Shown: positions 1-5,889, counted from the stretch's first letter. The stretch: 6,707 nt of DNA from an uncultured Lachnospiraceae bacterium (GCA_902796775.1 CADBQK010000124.1:1-6707); one strand, 5' to 3'. Notes: a model not told the origin generated them from the letters alone. A program made the numbers and translations.

Positions 1-492
1 CTGCTTCCGGATGGTCTCTTCCTGTTTACTGATGGCATCTGCCAACTTCTGCTCCCTGCTTTTTACCTCCTCTTCCCTGGCGCCGAGTATCTTCTGTTTC
101 CTGGATAATATCCTTTCCTGGTCCTTCACCCATGCCCTATCGGCTTCTGCCTCGCGAGCGGCTTTCTTCGCGATTCCTTCCTTCTCGTTGCTCAATTTCT
201 CGTTCTCTTTTTTCAACTTTTCGTTGTCTTGCAAGATCAAGTCTGCTTCGCTCAGCCTCACGATCTGCCCGCTCTGCTCTTGCAGCTTCTTCTGCGCCTG
301 TTGCAGTGCTGATTGCAGTTTCGATATCTCGGATGAGCTTTGCTGTTCTATCTGTGAAAGAAGCTCCTCCCTGGCTGAAATCATTTCCTGAAGTTCTTCT
401 TTGTCCTGCAACAGCTGATCGATCTGATCCTGCATCTGCTCCATCTGTGTGAGCAGATCTTCTTCGTTCCATAAGTTTTCTGATCCTTTCAT
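1..492 (-). CDS. Coiled-coil protein, 3' end beyond window (partial)
   Basis: An open frame runs from an ATG at 490-492 to the left edge with no stop (164 codons seen), so the C-terminus is missing. The protein is almost entirely Glu/Gln/Lys/Leu-rich heptad-like sequence, e.g. DNEKLKKENEKLSNEKEG near residues 90-107, so a long coiled coil is expected; no enzyme motif is seen. Codons are typical (CTG, CAG, GAG, AAG, GC-rich third positions). The frame stays coiled-coil in character after the relaxase stop at 137, which argues it is real and not a shadow. It overlaps the relaxase 3' end by 356 bp in another frame. A purine-rich AGGGAGAGGAG lies about 11 nt upstream of the ATG, rather far for a ribosome site, so the start is uncertain. 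Coiled-coil genes after the relaxase are familiar in Firmicute IMEs (from memory); function unknown. Confidence 0.72.
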   Translation of the reverse strand, partial: MKGSENLWNEEDLLTQMEQMQDQIDQLLQDKEELQEMISAREELLSQIEQQSSSEISKLQSALQQAQKKLQEQSGQIVRLSEADLILQDNEKLKKENEKLSNEKEGIAKKAAREAEADRAWVKDQERILSRKQKILGAREEEVKSREQKLADAISKQEETIRKQ

Positions 493-1717
493 TCCTTTTT
501 TCGCTCCTCTCCCTGATCATGTCTGCAAGCTGTTCCAGCTTTTGATCTGCTGCGTCAATCGCCGGTTTTCGCTGTTCAATCTCTCGTTCAATTTCTTCGT
601 TTCTTCCAGCTGTTTCTTCGTCTGTGACAGCTGCTCTTCGCAAGCTGCCAACTCTTCTGCCAGCTTCTCGTTCTCGGCCTGCTGTTCTTCCATCATTGAG
701 ATCAGCTTTTCCTGATCCTGGATAAGTGACAGCAGTTCCTGTAAGTTTTGTAATTCTCCCATAAAGCTCCCTCGCTTTCTCCAAAATTATCTCCGTGATC
801 TCTGCCGCCAGGGAACGGATCTGCTCACGGATCAAATTACGCTGTCGCACTTCCCTATTTATTTGACAGCGGTCTGCTGACCTGCCATCGCGCTCCATGC
901 TTCTGGCTGTAACGCCTTCATGGATTGTCGGTTCCTGATCCAGGCCCTGCCGCTCATAGGAGCGGTAATCAATCTGTTTATCCTTCTCCAGATATCGGTT
1001 GCAGTGCATTGCCCAGGATGCTCTCCAACGCTCCGCATTTGTCCTGTCGTTCCAGTCATTGGCAGGAACATTGATTTTCTCCCAGAGATATTCTATCCCT
1101 TTCCCTTTTCTGACCCGCGTTTTCTGTTTCCCGTTTTCATCCAGAACAGGAATCCGATATCTCGATGTGTTCTCCCTGTCCTTTGGATCATAAGATGGCA
1201 GAGTGGGATCATACACAGCTCTTCCATTAGCGTCTCTGGTATTTGCAAAAACAGATTTTGTCTTTTGCTGCCAGTGCTCATTCTCATCAAAGCCTCTCAA
1301 TGTCAGCATAATGTGCGCATGGGGATTGCCATCTCCTTTATCATGAAGCGCCCAATCGGCAACCATGCCTTTAGAAACAAAGTTCTCCTGTATGAAATTT
1401 CTGACGCATTCAATCTGCTGGTTTCTTGTCATCTCGATCGGGAAGGCAACTTCCACTTCGCGGGCCAGTTGTGCGTCTGAACGTTTTTCTGTTTTCTGTA
1501 CTTCGTTCCAAAGAACCTGCCGATCGTGAAATGCAGACGGCGCATGCTCCGGCAGTATAATCTCGCTCATGACAACCCCGCCTTTTCCGGTATAGTCGTG
1601 GAAAATTCCTGTCTCATCATTCATCAGCTTCTCACCGGAACGATAGGCAGCGGAGGCAACCACAGACCGCCCGGAAGTGCGACTTATGATCTTGATGGAA
1701 CAATGATAAATCGACAT
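137..1717 (-). CDS. mobA: MobA/MobL-family relaxase (MOBQ type)
   Basis: Predicted relaxase of 526 aa that would nick oriT and pilot the transferred strand. The start MSIYHCSIKI is chosen over the longer frame to 1813 because AAAGGAGG (1725-1732) sits 7 nt upstream and the extension would run into oriT. The N-terminal domain shows the MobA hallmarks: Tyr25 in AAYRSGE as likely nucleophile, and the metal-binding cluster H125-D-K-G-D-G-N-P-H133-A-H135 followed by IMLTLR. The helical region to about residue 320 (ERQGLDQEPTIHEGV at 255-269) is typical of the family. From about residue 320 (near base 757) the tail is Arg/Glu/Ala-rich and low in complexity; its third positions become AT-rich while another frame becomes the better coding frame (see the overlapping genes at 517-762 and 1-492). 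The N-terminal assignment is firm; whether the tail is used as read here is less certain. Confidence 0.9.
   Translation of the reverse strand: MSIYHCSIKIISRTSGRSVVASAAYRSGEKLMNDETGIFHDYTGKGGVVMSEIILPEHAPSAFHDRQVLWNEVQKTEKRSDAQLAREVEVAFPIEMTRNQQIECVRNFIQENFVSKGMVADWALHDKGDGNPHAHIMLTLRGFDENEHWQQKTKSVFANTRDANGRAVYDPTLPSYDPKDRENTSRYRIPVLDENGKQKTRVRKGKGIEYLWEKINVPANDWNDRTNAERWRASWAMHCNRYLEKDKQIDYRSYERQGLDQEPTIHEGVTARSMERDGRSADRCQINREVRQRNLIREQIRSLAAEITEIILEKARELYGRITKLTGTAVTYPGSGKADLNDGRTAGREREAGRRVGSLRRAAVTDEETAGRNEEIEREIEQRKPAIDAADQKLEQLADMIRERSEKRNERIRKLMERRRSAHTDGADAGSDRSAVAGQRRTSGNDFSQGGASFTDRTAKLIRDIETAISTATGAEEAARAERADREAERSRLDLARQRKVEKREREIEQREGRNREESRSRGRSR
517..762 (-). CDS. Small coiled-coil ORF nested inside the relaxase tail
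   Basis: An 81-aa ORF wholly inside the relaxase gene in a different frame. It begins MGELQNLQELLSL and is a near-continuous leucine-zipper-like coiled coil (EEQQAENEKLAEELAACEEQ, then KKQLEETKKLNERLNSENR), with one Trp near the C-terminus. A GAGGGAG ribosome-site candidate lies 4 nt before the ATG. Codon choice is GC-rich at third positions, more like the relaxase N-terminal domain than the relaxase tail that overlaps it. It ends with TGA at 517-519, and the same frame resumes 8 codons later with the ATG of the next coiled-coil gene. The two may therefore be consecutive genes or parts of one ancestral frame broken by this stop. No function is recognised; partner of MobA or relaxosome scaffold is only a guess. 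Confidence 0.5.
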   Translation of the reverse strand: MGELQNLQELLSLIQDQEKLISMMEEQQAENEKLAEELAACEEQLSQTKKQLEETKKLNERLNSENRRLTQQIKSWNSLQT

Positions 1718-1767
1718 GTATCTGCCTCCTTTCATACCTGTGCGGTTGTCCCGCTGTCCGCAGGACC

Positions 1768-1839
1768 GCTCTCCGCGTAGGAGCGCGCTTATGAGTGTGG
1801 GCTTCGCCCACATATAAGTGCGCCCTTACTCCGTAAGGG
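1768..1839 (+). other. oriT: Origin of transfer (oriT), IncQ/pIP501-type nick core
   Basis: The plus strand carries TAAGTGCGCCCT (1815-1826), which matches from memory the nick core of MOBQ origins such as RSF1010/R1162 and pIP501. Just before it is a perfect 7-bp hairpin, TGTGGGC (1796-1802) and GCCCACA (1806-1812), the position expected for the relaxase-binding inverted repeat. After it is another perfect 7-bp inverted repeat, CCCTTAC/GTAAGGG (1823-1829/1833-1839), and before it a 6-of-7 repeat (1768-1774/1780-1786). The expected cleavage is between G1822 and C1823. The site lies between mobC and mobA, a common place for oriT, and the relaxase here is of the matching family. Confidence 0.85.
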
Positions 1840-1845
1840 AATATC

Positions 1846-2154
1846 TCAAACACATCCCTCATCTTCCGGAACCATCGATTTCCCGGCAGCTTCTTCCGAC
1901 ATTGCTCTTGAAAAGAAATGGCCTCTGGTCTCCTGGTTTTCCAAAAAGCGTCTAAGTTTGGGAAGATCTTCTGCTTCTATGGGTTTTCCATAAACCTTCT
2001 CCACTTCCGCACCGATCATGATCAGCCTTTTGGTTCTGGCCTTTCGGTTTTCCTCCGCCTCCTTCTGCTTCAACTGCTTCTTGAGGGCTTTCATCTGTTC
2101 TTCTTTTTTTTCAATTTCGGCGATACGTTCGCCGGTGGTTTTTCTTGCTGTCAT
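1846..2154 (-). CDS. mobC: MobC-like relaxosome accessory protein (DUF3847 type)
   Basis: Basic 102-aa protein with a helical, coiled-coil N-terminal half (residues 8-40, KKEEQMKALKKQLKQKEAEE) leading into TKRLIMIGAEVEK (41-53). This pattern resembles the small DUF3847/'relaxasome subunit MobC' proteins encoded beside MobA/MobL relaxases. Such proteins are thought to help the relaxase open DNA at oriT. The start MTARKTTGER is chosen because AAGGAGG (2160-2166) lies 5 nt upstream; the longer frame from 2190 would place this ribosome site inside the gene. The stop is 7 bp from the oriT repeats, and the relaxase follows on the same strand, consistent with one mob operon. No catalytic motif is expected or seen. 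The family assignment is from memory of sequence character, not a search. Confidence 0.8.
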   Translation of the reverse strand: MTARKTTGERIAEIEKKEEQMKALKKQLKQKEAEENRKARTKRLIMIGAEVEKVYGKPIEAEDLPKLRRFLENQETRGHFFSRAMSEEAAGKSMVPEDEGCV

Positions 2155-2173
2155 ACCTTCCTCCTTTCCAACA

Positions 2174-2200
2174 TCATGACAGTTTTTCAAACCGGATCAT
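2174..2200 (-). CDS. Candidate 8-codon leader ORF upstream of mobC
   Basis: A tiny ORF, MIRFEKLS then TGA, has a strong ribosome site (AAGGAG at 2206-2211, 5 nt before the ATG). It ends 19 nt before the mobC start and just upstream of the mobC ribosome site. A long hairpin (2223-2245) precedes it. It could be a leader peptide coupling translation into mobC, or a chance AAGGAG-ATG pair. Eight codons are too few for composition to help. Confidence 0.25.
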   Translation of the reverse strand: MIRFEKLS

Positions 2201-2222
2201 AGTTTCTCCTTCGCCGTAGCAA

Positions 2223-2245
2223 ACCGGTGCGTGACACGCGCCGGT
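2223..2245. repeat. GC-rich inverted repeat upstream of the mob operon
   Basis: ACCGG-T-GCGTG and CACGC-G-CCGGT form an 11-bp stem (one T-G wobble) around the 1-nt centre at 2234. It lies between the stop of the 78-aa gene (2269) and mobC. On the minus strand it is followed only by TTT, so it is a weak terminator at best; attenuation, mRNA stabilisation or protein binding are alternatives. It lacks the nick core seen at 1815-1826, so it is not the oriT. Confidence 0.6.
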
Positions 2246-2268
2246 CTGGCCTCAACAAAGAGAAATAT

Positions 2269-2505
2269 TCATTTTCGAAACGCGTCCGATATACCTCTAT
2301 GGTCAAGGTATTGAATCCGTGCTTTTTCCCGCTCTTCCTCAGACTGTGCCGTCTTATATGCTGCATACAGATCATGTTGTACAAGTCTTTCAAGTTTTTC
2401 TTCCAGATACTGGGAAATCGTCTCCTGGTCTTCCGTATTCCCCAAAATATGGAACATGATCAGCTTTTTAAAAATGTCTTCCGGAATCTGTACCTGTTTT
2501 GCCAT
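2269..2505 (-). CDS. Conserved small IME protein ('complexin-2'-annotated type)
   Basis: 78-aa protein, MAKQVQIPEDIFKKL..., ending DHRGISDAFRK, with a Glu/Lys-rich helical middle (SEEEREKARIQYL near residues 55-67). It resembles, from memory, a small protein common on Firmicute mobile elements that databases often label 'complexin-2'; that name is almost certainly a misannotation from coiled-coil similarity. Function unknown. AAAGGA (2511-2516) lies 5 nt before the ATG. It sits between the RepA-like ATPase and mobC on the same strand, the usual neighbourhood for this family, so a role in replication or mobilization is plausible but not shown. No transmembrane segment or signal peptide is apparent. 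Confidence 0.8.
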   Translation of the reverse strand: MAKQVQIPEDIFKKLIMFHILGNTEDQETISQYLEEKLERLVQHDLYAAYKTAQSEEEREKARIQYLDHRGISDAFRK

Positions 2506-2519
2506 CTATATCCTTTCCC

Positions 2520-2592
2520 GTGACGATGTGTCGATGTGTGACGGTTTTTTACAACCCTGTAAAACACCGTCACGACCGTCACATATCGTCAC
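2520..2592. repeat. Cluster of GTGACG/CGTCAC repeats, iteron-like
   Basis: Five copies of one hexamer lie in 73 bp: GTGACG at 2520-2525 and 2538-2543, then CGTCAC at 2568-2573, 2577-2582 and 2587-2592. The last three are spaced 9 and 10 bp apart, about one helical turn. The inner copies are also the base of a long hairpin (GTGACGG 2538-2544 with CCGTCAC 2567-2573; TTTTACA 2547-2553 with TGTAAAA 2558-2564; loop ACCC). The last copy overlaps the stop codon of the ATPase gene. The helical phasing next to a RepA-like gene suggests a replication origin or an operator; no clear run of U follows the hairpin on either strand. Confidence 0.65.
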
Positions 2593-3704
2593 GCTTCCTC
2601 ATTCATATACTCCAATCTGATCCGCCTTCCGTCATGAATCCGGTCTGTCTGATACAAAACATGGTACTCATGAAACAGCTCACTTACTCTGGCATTCAGG
2701 TGTCTGGTCAACGCATTTGGCTGCTTCAGACCGGTATCAATCTTTGAAAACAGAACCGATGGGGTATCATAAAAAGCCTGTTCTTTCACAAATTCCTGCA
2801 CAGCCTTCAGAATCGGATCTGGCATCTTCTTTATTACCAGTCCTTCCTTTTCCTTAAATTTCCAGATGCACCTTTCCAGATCAAATTCAATCGTCAGCTT
2901 TGCGTCCGGCTGATCCCTTCCAGTAATCTCCAGCACAGCCTCCGCATCCGTTCTGCGCTTCTTCTGCAGAACAAAAGCTCCATCTGCCGCACCAAAAATC
3001 CCGTTTGTTCCGGAAATCATTTCAAAGCTGTCCTTCGCATCCATCTTACGTGTGTGATGCACCACCAGAATGCAGATGCGATGCCGGTCAGAGAACTCCT
3101 TCAATTTGGACATGACTTCATAGTCGCTGCCATAGCTGAACTGCTCTCCGGAGGTTTCCCGGATCTTCTGCAGAGTGTCCACAATAATCAGCCTCGTGTT
3201 CGGATGTTCACGCATAAACTGTTCCAGTTCCGTCATCAGACCCCCTGTAAGCGTGCCTGCACGAATAGAAAGCAGGAGATTGTCTGTCCCCTCCTCGCCA
3301 AACATCCGGGAGAGCCTTCCCTGAAGCCTTGCGTAGTCATCTTCCAAGGCCAGGTAAAGAACCTCTCCCTTACGTACCGGACAATCCCAGAGTGGGATTC
3401 CGTTCGCTACGTGCCAGGCAATCTGTGCCATCAGAAAAGACTTTCCGATCTTCGGGGGGCCTACGAAAATGTAGGTCCCGCAGTAAAGCAGTGTATCGAT
3501 CACCGGCGGTCTCGGTTCAAAAGTCTGGTCAAGCAGACTGTTCATCGTCACTGTTTTTATCTGACCGCCATGAGAACAAAAGTTCCCGTTGTCATAACCT
3601 GACCGATCCGTTACACTTACATCTGCAATATTCTTTGGAGACTGCTCTTCATCTGCGCCAACAGATGATACCGGGGCAGTCTCTTTCATTCTGTCATCCT
3701 TCAT
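2589..3704 (-). CDS. RepA-like AAA ATPase (hexameric helicase type)
   Basis: 371-aa RecA-fold ATPase resembling the RepA/AAA_25 helicases of mobilizable plasmids. Visible features: Walker A at 82-89 (GPPKIGKS), an acidic LALEDDY at 118-124, Walker B at 172-177 (LIIVDT), and VVHHTRK at 214-220 as a likely sensor segment. The C-terminal ~70 residues (from about 300) look like a winged-helix or accessory domain, while residues 1-45 look unstructured. It may unwind DNA for replication of the excised circle. The start MKDDRM is chosen because AAGGAAG lies about 8 nt upstream and the gene then overlaps int by only 11 bp, suggesting translational coupling; a start at 3752 would add 16 residues inside int with no such site. 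No separate RepC-type initiator is recognised here, so a pure helper role is possible. Confidence 0.85.
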   Translation of the reverse strand: MKDDRMKETAPVSSVGADEEQSPKNIADVSVTDRSGYDNGNFCSHGGQIKTVTMNSLLDQTFEPRPPVIDTLLYCGTYIFVGPPKIGKSFLMAQIAWHVANGIPLWDCPVRKGEVLYLALEDDYARLQGRLSRMFGEEGTDNLLLSIRAGTLTGGLMTELEQFMREHPNTRLIIVDTLQKIRETSGEQFSYGSDYEVMSKLKEFSDRHRICILVVHHTRKMDAKDSFEMISGTNGIFGAADGAFVLQKKRRTDAEAVLEITGRDQPDAKLTIEFDLERCIWKFKEKEGLVIKKMPDPILKAVQEFVKEQAFYDTPSVLFSKIDTGLKQPNALTRHLNARVSELFHEYHVLYQTDRIHDGRRIRLEYMNEEA

Positions 3705-4776
3705 CCGTCTCACTTCCTTTCTTCTCGTGTCTGCTGTCGAGCAGATCCGCAACTTCGCGCTGTTTGCTGGGATAGAGATGGCCGTATGTATTTAAGGTCA
3801 TCCGGATGTCCTCATGTCCCAGCCGCTCTTTGATCACCATCGGATCCACACCATGATTAATCAGGAACGCCACATGGCTGTGACGCAGATCATGGACACG
3901 GATCTTCTTGACTCCGGTTTTCTCGCACTGATGTTTCAGCTTATGCTGTACTGCCTCCTGACCGATCGGAAAAATTCTTTCTCCTCCCGGAAATTCATAT
4001 TTACTTTCCAGATATCCGGAAACCTTTTCTGACAGAAATACCGGGATCTCTATCACTCGGACAGACCCCTTTGTCTTTGGCGAAGTGATCACATCCTGCT
4101 TTCCGGTACGATAGAAGGTTTTTGTAATGCTCATCCGTTTCCTTCTGAAATCGAAGTCCGCCGGCGTCAGCGCCAGTGCTTCACCGATTCGGCACCCTGT
4201 GTAGAACAACACGTCGAGCAGAACATCATATTGGGAACCTTCCTCAATCCCTTCCTTTGCCTTGAGAAACTCTTCTTCCGTCCAGAAATCAATTTTACGT
4301 GCATCCGATCTTCCCATCTTTTTCACCTTCCTGCAGGGATTATCCTGCAATCCATAGATCCTCTGTGCGTGTGTAAACAGAGCCGTCAGCTGATTCTGAA
4401 TCATTCGTAGATAAGCCAATGAATAATCCTTTGAGCGTATCTCGTTCTGCCAGCTGATGATATCTGAAGGCGTGATCTCATTCATCTTTTTGTCTGCAAA
4501 GTAAGGCAAAACATGAGCTTCAAGCATATACCGCTTATTCTTTGCTGTCCGATCCTTCAGTTCTCCAGCCTTATCTTTAAAGTAGACCTCCATGAATGTG
4601 CTGATCAGCATGTCCATATCTGCCGTTGCGCTTCTCCTGAACTCCGCTTCATAACGAATTGCCTCTTTTTTTGTCCGAAATCCCCGCTTACACTTCTTTT
4701 TCCGTTTTCCTGTCCAGTCGGTAAACGGAAACACACAATACCATGTTCCTCGTTTATCGTCCCTGTATACCGGCAT
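3694..4776 (-). CDS. int: Tyrosine recombinase / integrase of the element
   Basis: 360-aa site-specific recombinase that should integrate and excise the element. Domains: N-terminal arm-binding AP2-like domain (about 1-50, with CKRGFRTKKEAIRYEAEF), SAM-like core-binding domain (about 55-150) and catalytic domain (about 165-345). The catalytic set is complete: R196 (TGCRIGEAL), Lys in SPKTKGSVR (234 or 236), H295 and R298 (HDLRH), H321 (GHEDI) and Y331 (NTYGHLY). Length and layout match Tn916/phage-type integrases. The ribosome site GGGGAGGTG (4783-4791) begins right after the xis stop, with 6 nt to the ATG. Expression is probably set by the promoter at 5049-5077. The arm-binding domain fits the paired repeats at 5890 and 6218; the target is inferred to be the 3' end of tuf. 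Confidence 0.96.
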   Translation of the reverse strand: MPVYRDDKRGTWYCVFPFTDWTGKRKKKCKRGFRTKKEAIRYEAEFRRSATADMDMLISTFMEVYFKDKAGELKDRTAKNKRYMLEAHVLPYFADKKMNEITPSDIISWQNEIRSKDYSLAYLRMIQNQLTALFTHAQRIYGLQDNPCRKVKKMGRSDARKIDFWTEEEFLKAKEGIEEGSQYDVLLDVLFYTGCRIGEALALTPADFDFRRKRMSITKTFYRTGKQDVITSPKTKGSVRVIEIPVFLSEKVSGYLESKYEFPGGERIFPIGQEAVQHKLKHQCEKTGVKKIRVHDLRHSHVAFLINHGVDPMVIKERLGHEDIRMTLNTYGHLYPSKQREVADLLDSRHEKKGSETDEG

Positions 4777-4791
4777 TCATAACACCTCCCC

Positions 4792-4989
4792 TCAATTACC
4801 ATTAACCGCCTGACGGCCATAAAGCTTTTTGTTCCAGTAGGGTCTCGGCACCTTCCCAGCCACGACTACATATCCGGATTTTGCCAGCTCCTGGTTCATC
4901 ATGCGGACAATCTTGTAAGCGTGACCCTTTGAAATCCCCAACTCTCTGGCCACCTCTTCTGCCGTCATCAAATATGTTTCTGCTGCCAT
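4792..4989 (-). CDS. xis: Excisionase-like small helix-turn-helix protein
   Basis: 65-aa protein with a MerR/excisionase-type helix-turn-helix at about residues 8-31 (MTAEEVARELGISKGHAYKIV), followed by a basic wing-like stretch ending RPYWNKKLYGRQ. Such proteins typically bend DNA at att sites and steer the integrase toward excision. Its place directly upstream of int, with the int ribosome site starting at its stop codon, supports this. Ribosome site AAAGGGGG (4997-5004) lies 7 nt before the ATG. It is the first gene after the operator-controlled promoter at 5049-5077. Alternative: a simple transcription regulator; excision activity is inferred from position and fold. Confidence 0.82.
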   Translation of the reverse strand: MAAETYLMTAEEVARELGISKGHAYKIVRMMNQELAKSGYVVVAGKVPRPYWNKKLYGRQAVNGN

Positions 4990-5020
4990 CTTGCTACCCC
5001 CTTTCGTCCTTCATTTTAAA

Positions 5021-5036
5021 GTTCCTATTTAGGAAC
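5021..5036. promoter_or_regulatory. Operator O2: palindrome GTTCCTATTTAGGAAC
   Basis: Identical to the copy at 5057-5072 and 36 bp away. It has 7-bp perfect arms around TT. It lies just downstream of the predicted xis start point, so occupancy would block initiation or escape. The likely ligand is the divergently encoded XRE protein (inference). Confidence 0.75.
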
Positions 5037-5048
5037 CTTTGTGTCTAT

Positions 5049-5077
5049 ATTATATGGTTCCTATTTAGGAACTTCAA
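5049..5077 (-). promoter_or_regulatory. Promoter of the xis-int-rep operon
   Basis: On the minus strand, TTGAAG (5072-5077) and a perfect TATAAT (5049-5054) are separated by exactly 17 bp, a near-ideal sigma-70/sigma-A promoter. The start point should be near 5042, about 53 nt before the xis ATG. The spacer is almost filled by the palindrome at 5057-5072, so a protein bound there would block RNA polymerase. Confidence 0.82.
5057..5072. promoter_or_regulatory. Operator O1: palindrome GTTCCTATTTAGGAAC in promoter spacer
   Basis: Second exact copy of the 16-bp palindrome, placed between the -35 and -10 boxes of the xis promoter. Its position and duplication are typical of repressor operators in phage- and ICE-like switches. 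It may also act on the XRE gene's own promoter, which I could not place with confidence. Confidence 0.78.
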
Positions 5078-5177
5078 GTGGCAATATTCGCCAAATTATC
5101 ATGGTGCATAAATGTGAACTTTGTGATAAGATACCAATTGATGTGGTCTTAAGTTGAGTTTTCGAGAGGAGTCCAAA

Positions 5178-5885
5178 ATGGAAATCATCCCAATACAAGA
5201 TAAAATGAAAATTTATCGCGAAATGCGGGCATTCAGTCAGCAGGATCTTGCGGAGGCTTCCGGAATCAGTCTTTCCACGATCAAAAAGTATGAGGCAGGA
5301 ATCCTAAAACCCAAGATCGACCAAATCAGGAAAATCGCAGATGCTCTGGCTGTCAGCGTTTATCTGTTTATCGACTTTGATATTGAGACAATCTCTGATG
5401 TTTTCACACTTCTGTATAAAATGGAAGAAGAAATAGATATGACATATGAAGTGAAGATGGATGAGTACGGAAAACCCGACTATCAGTCATTTCGGTTGGT
5501 CTTTACCAATGAAACGTTAAACCACTATCTGCATTCCTACATGAAGTCACGTGACCTTGAAAAGCAGATTTACAACCAACCGGATCTTTTCCAAACAAAA
5601 GAAGAATATGACGAAGCTGTCAAAAAATCATTTTTGAAAACCCTTGAGCTTCGTATGGCACTTTGCCTAGACGATACTCTGATCTCAAAGGGAACGGAGC
5701 ATCCCGGAGAATCAAAATATATCATAGCAGCAGAAAAGGAATACAAAGAGCTATTGCAAGATCCCGAGGTCCGGGCAGAATGGGAACGGGACGGATATAT
5801 TCATCCATCGAGATTAAAATATAAAGGCTTCTATCAGACCGACCGGTTAGAGCCTGACAAGGACAACAAAACAGATGCTGAATAA
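5178..5885 (+). CDS. XRE-family transcription regulator (putative element repressor)
   Basis: 235-aa protein with a Cro/C1-type HTH near residues 10-58; the recognition part is QQDLAEASGISLSTIKKYEAG (about 21-41). The remaining ~175 residues are acidic, mostly helical, and not recognised by me. The ATG at 5178 is chosen over the upstream TTG (5154) because AGAGGAG (5165-5171) lies 6 nt before it. It is the only plus-strand gene here, divergent from xis-int, with twin palindromic operators in the shared spacer; this suggests a repressor that keeps the element integrated and may regulate itself. It ends 4 bp before the first att-arm repeat. The long C-terminal part could be a sensing or oligomerisation domain; no ImmA-like protease motif (HExxH) is seen in it. 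Confidence 0.88.
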   Translation: MEIIPIQDKMKIYREMRAFSQQDLAEASGISLSTIKKYEAGILKPKIDQIRKIADALAVSVYLFIDFDIETISDVFTLLYKMEEEIDMTYEVKMDEYGKPDYQSFRLVFTNETLNHYLHSYMKSRDLEKQIYNQPDLFQTKEEYDEAVKKSFLKTLELRMALCLDDTLISKGTEHPGESKYIIAAEKEYKELLQDPEVRAEWERDGYIHPSRLKYKGFYQTDRLEPDKDNKTDAE

Positions 5886-5889
5886 TTTA

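Noticed and set aside
11..715. Plus-strand open frames rich in Ser/Phe/Cys
   Set aside because: They are the mirror of Glu/Gln/Lys-rich coiled-coil codons on the minus strand and have no start signals.
859..1071. Minus-strand 70-codon frame, and similar ones at 1093-1290 and 1632-1862
   Set aside because: Out of frame within the conserved relaxase region or across oriT; no ribosome site and no recognisable protein character.
920..1480. 186-codon open frame on the plus strand
   Set aside because: It lies antisense to the conserved catalytic half of the relaxase, has no ribosome site and shows no family resemblance; it is a shadow.
1718..1813. Upstream extension of the relaxase to 1813
   Set aside because: It would translate through the oriT repeats, and the AAAGGAGG site favours the start at 1717.
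2223..2245. Alternative oriT at the GC-rich palindrome
   Set aside because: No nick-core sequence beside it; the match at 1815-1826 is far better.
2538..2573. Hairpin as a Rho-independent terminator of the ATPase gene
   Set aside because: Neither strand shows a U-tract after the stem, and the stem is built from the repeated hexamer; kept as a repeat cluster instead.
2520..2592. CRISPR-like repeats
   Set aside because: Units are only 6 bp, occur in both orientations, and have no spacers or cas genes nearby.
3054..3602. 182-codon plus-strand frame (and the one at 3329-3775)
   Set aside because: Antisense to the Walker-motif ATPase; Cys/His/Ser-rich composition without known motifs; a by-product of the minus-strand coding.
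5080..5177. A promoter for the XRE gene
   Set aside because: Several weak -10-like strings exist (e.g. TAAGAT), but none has a good -35 at proper spacing, so I do not call one.
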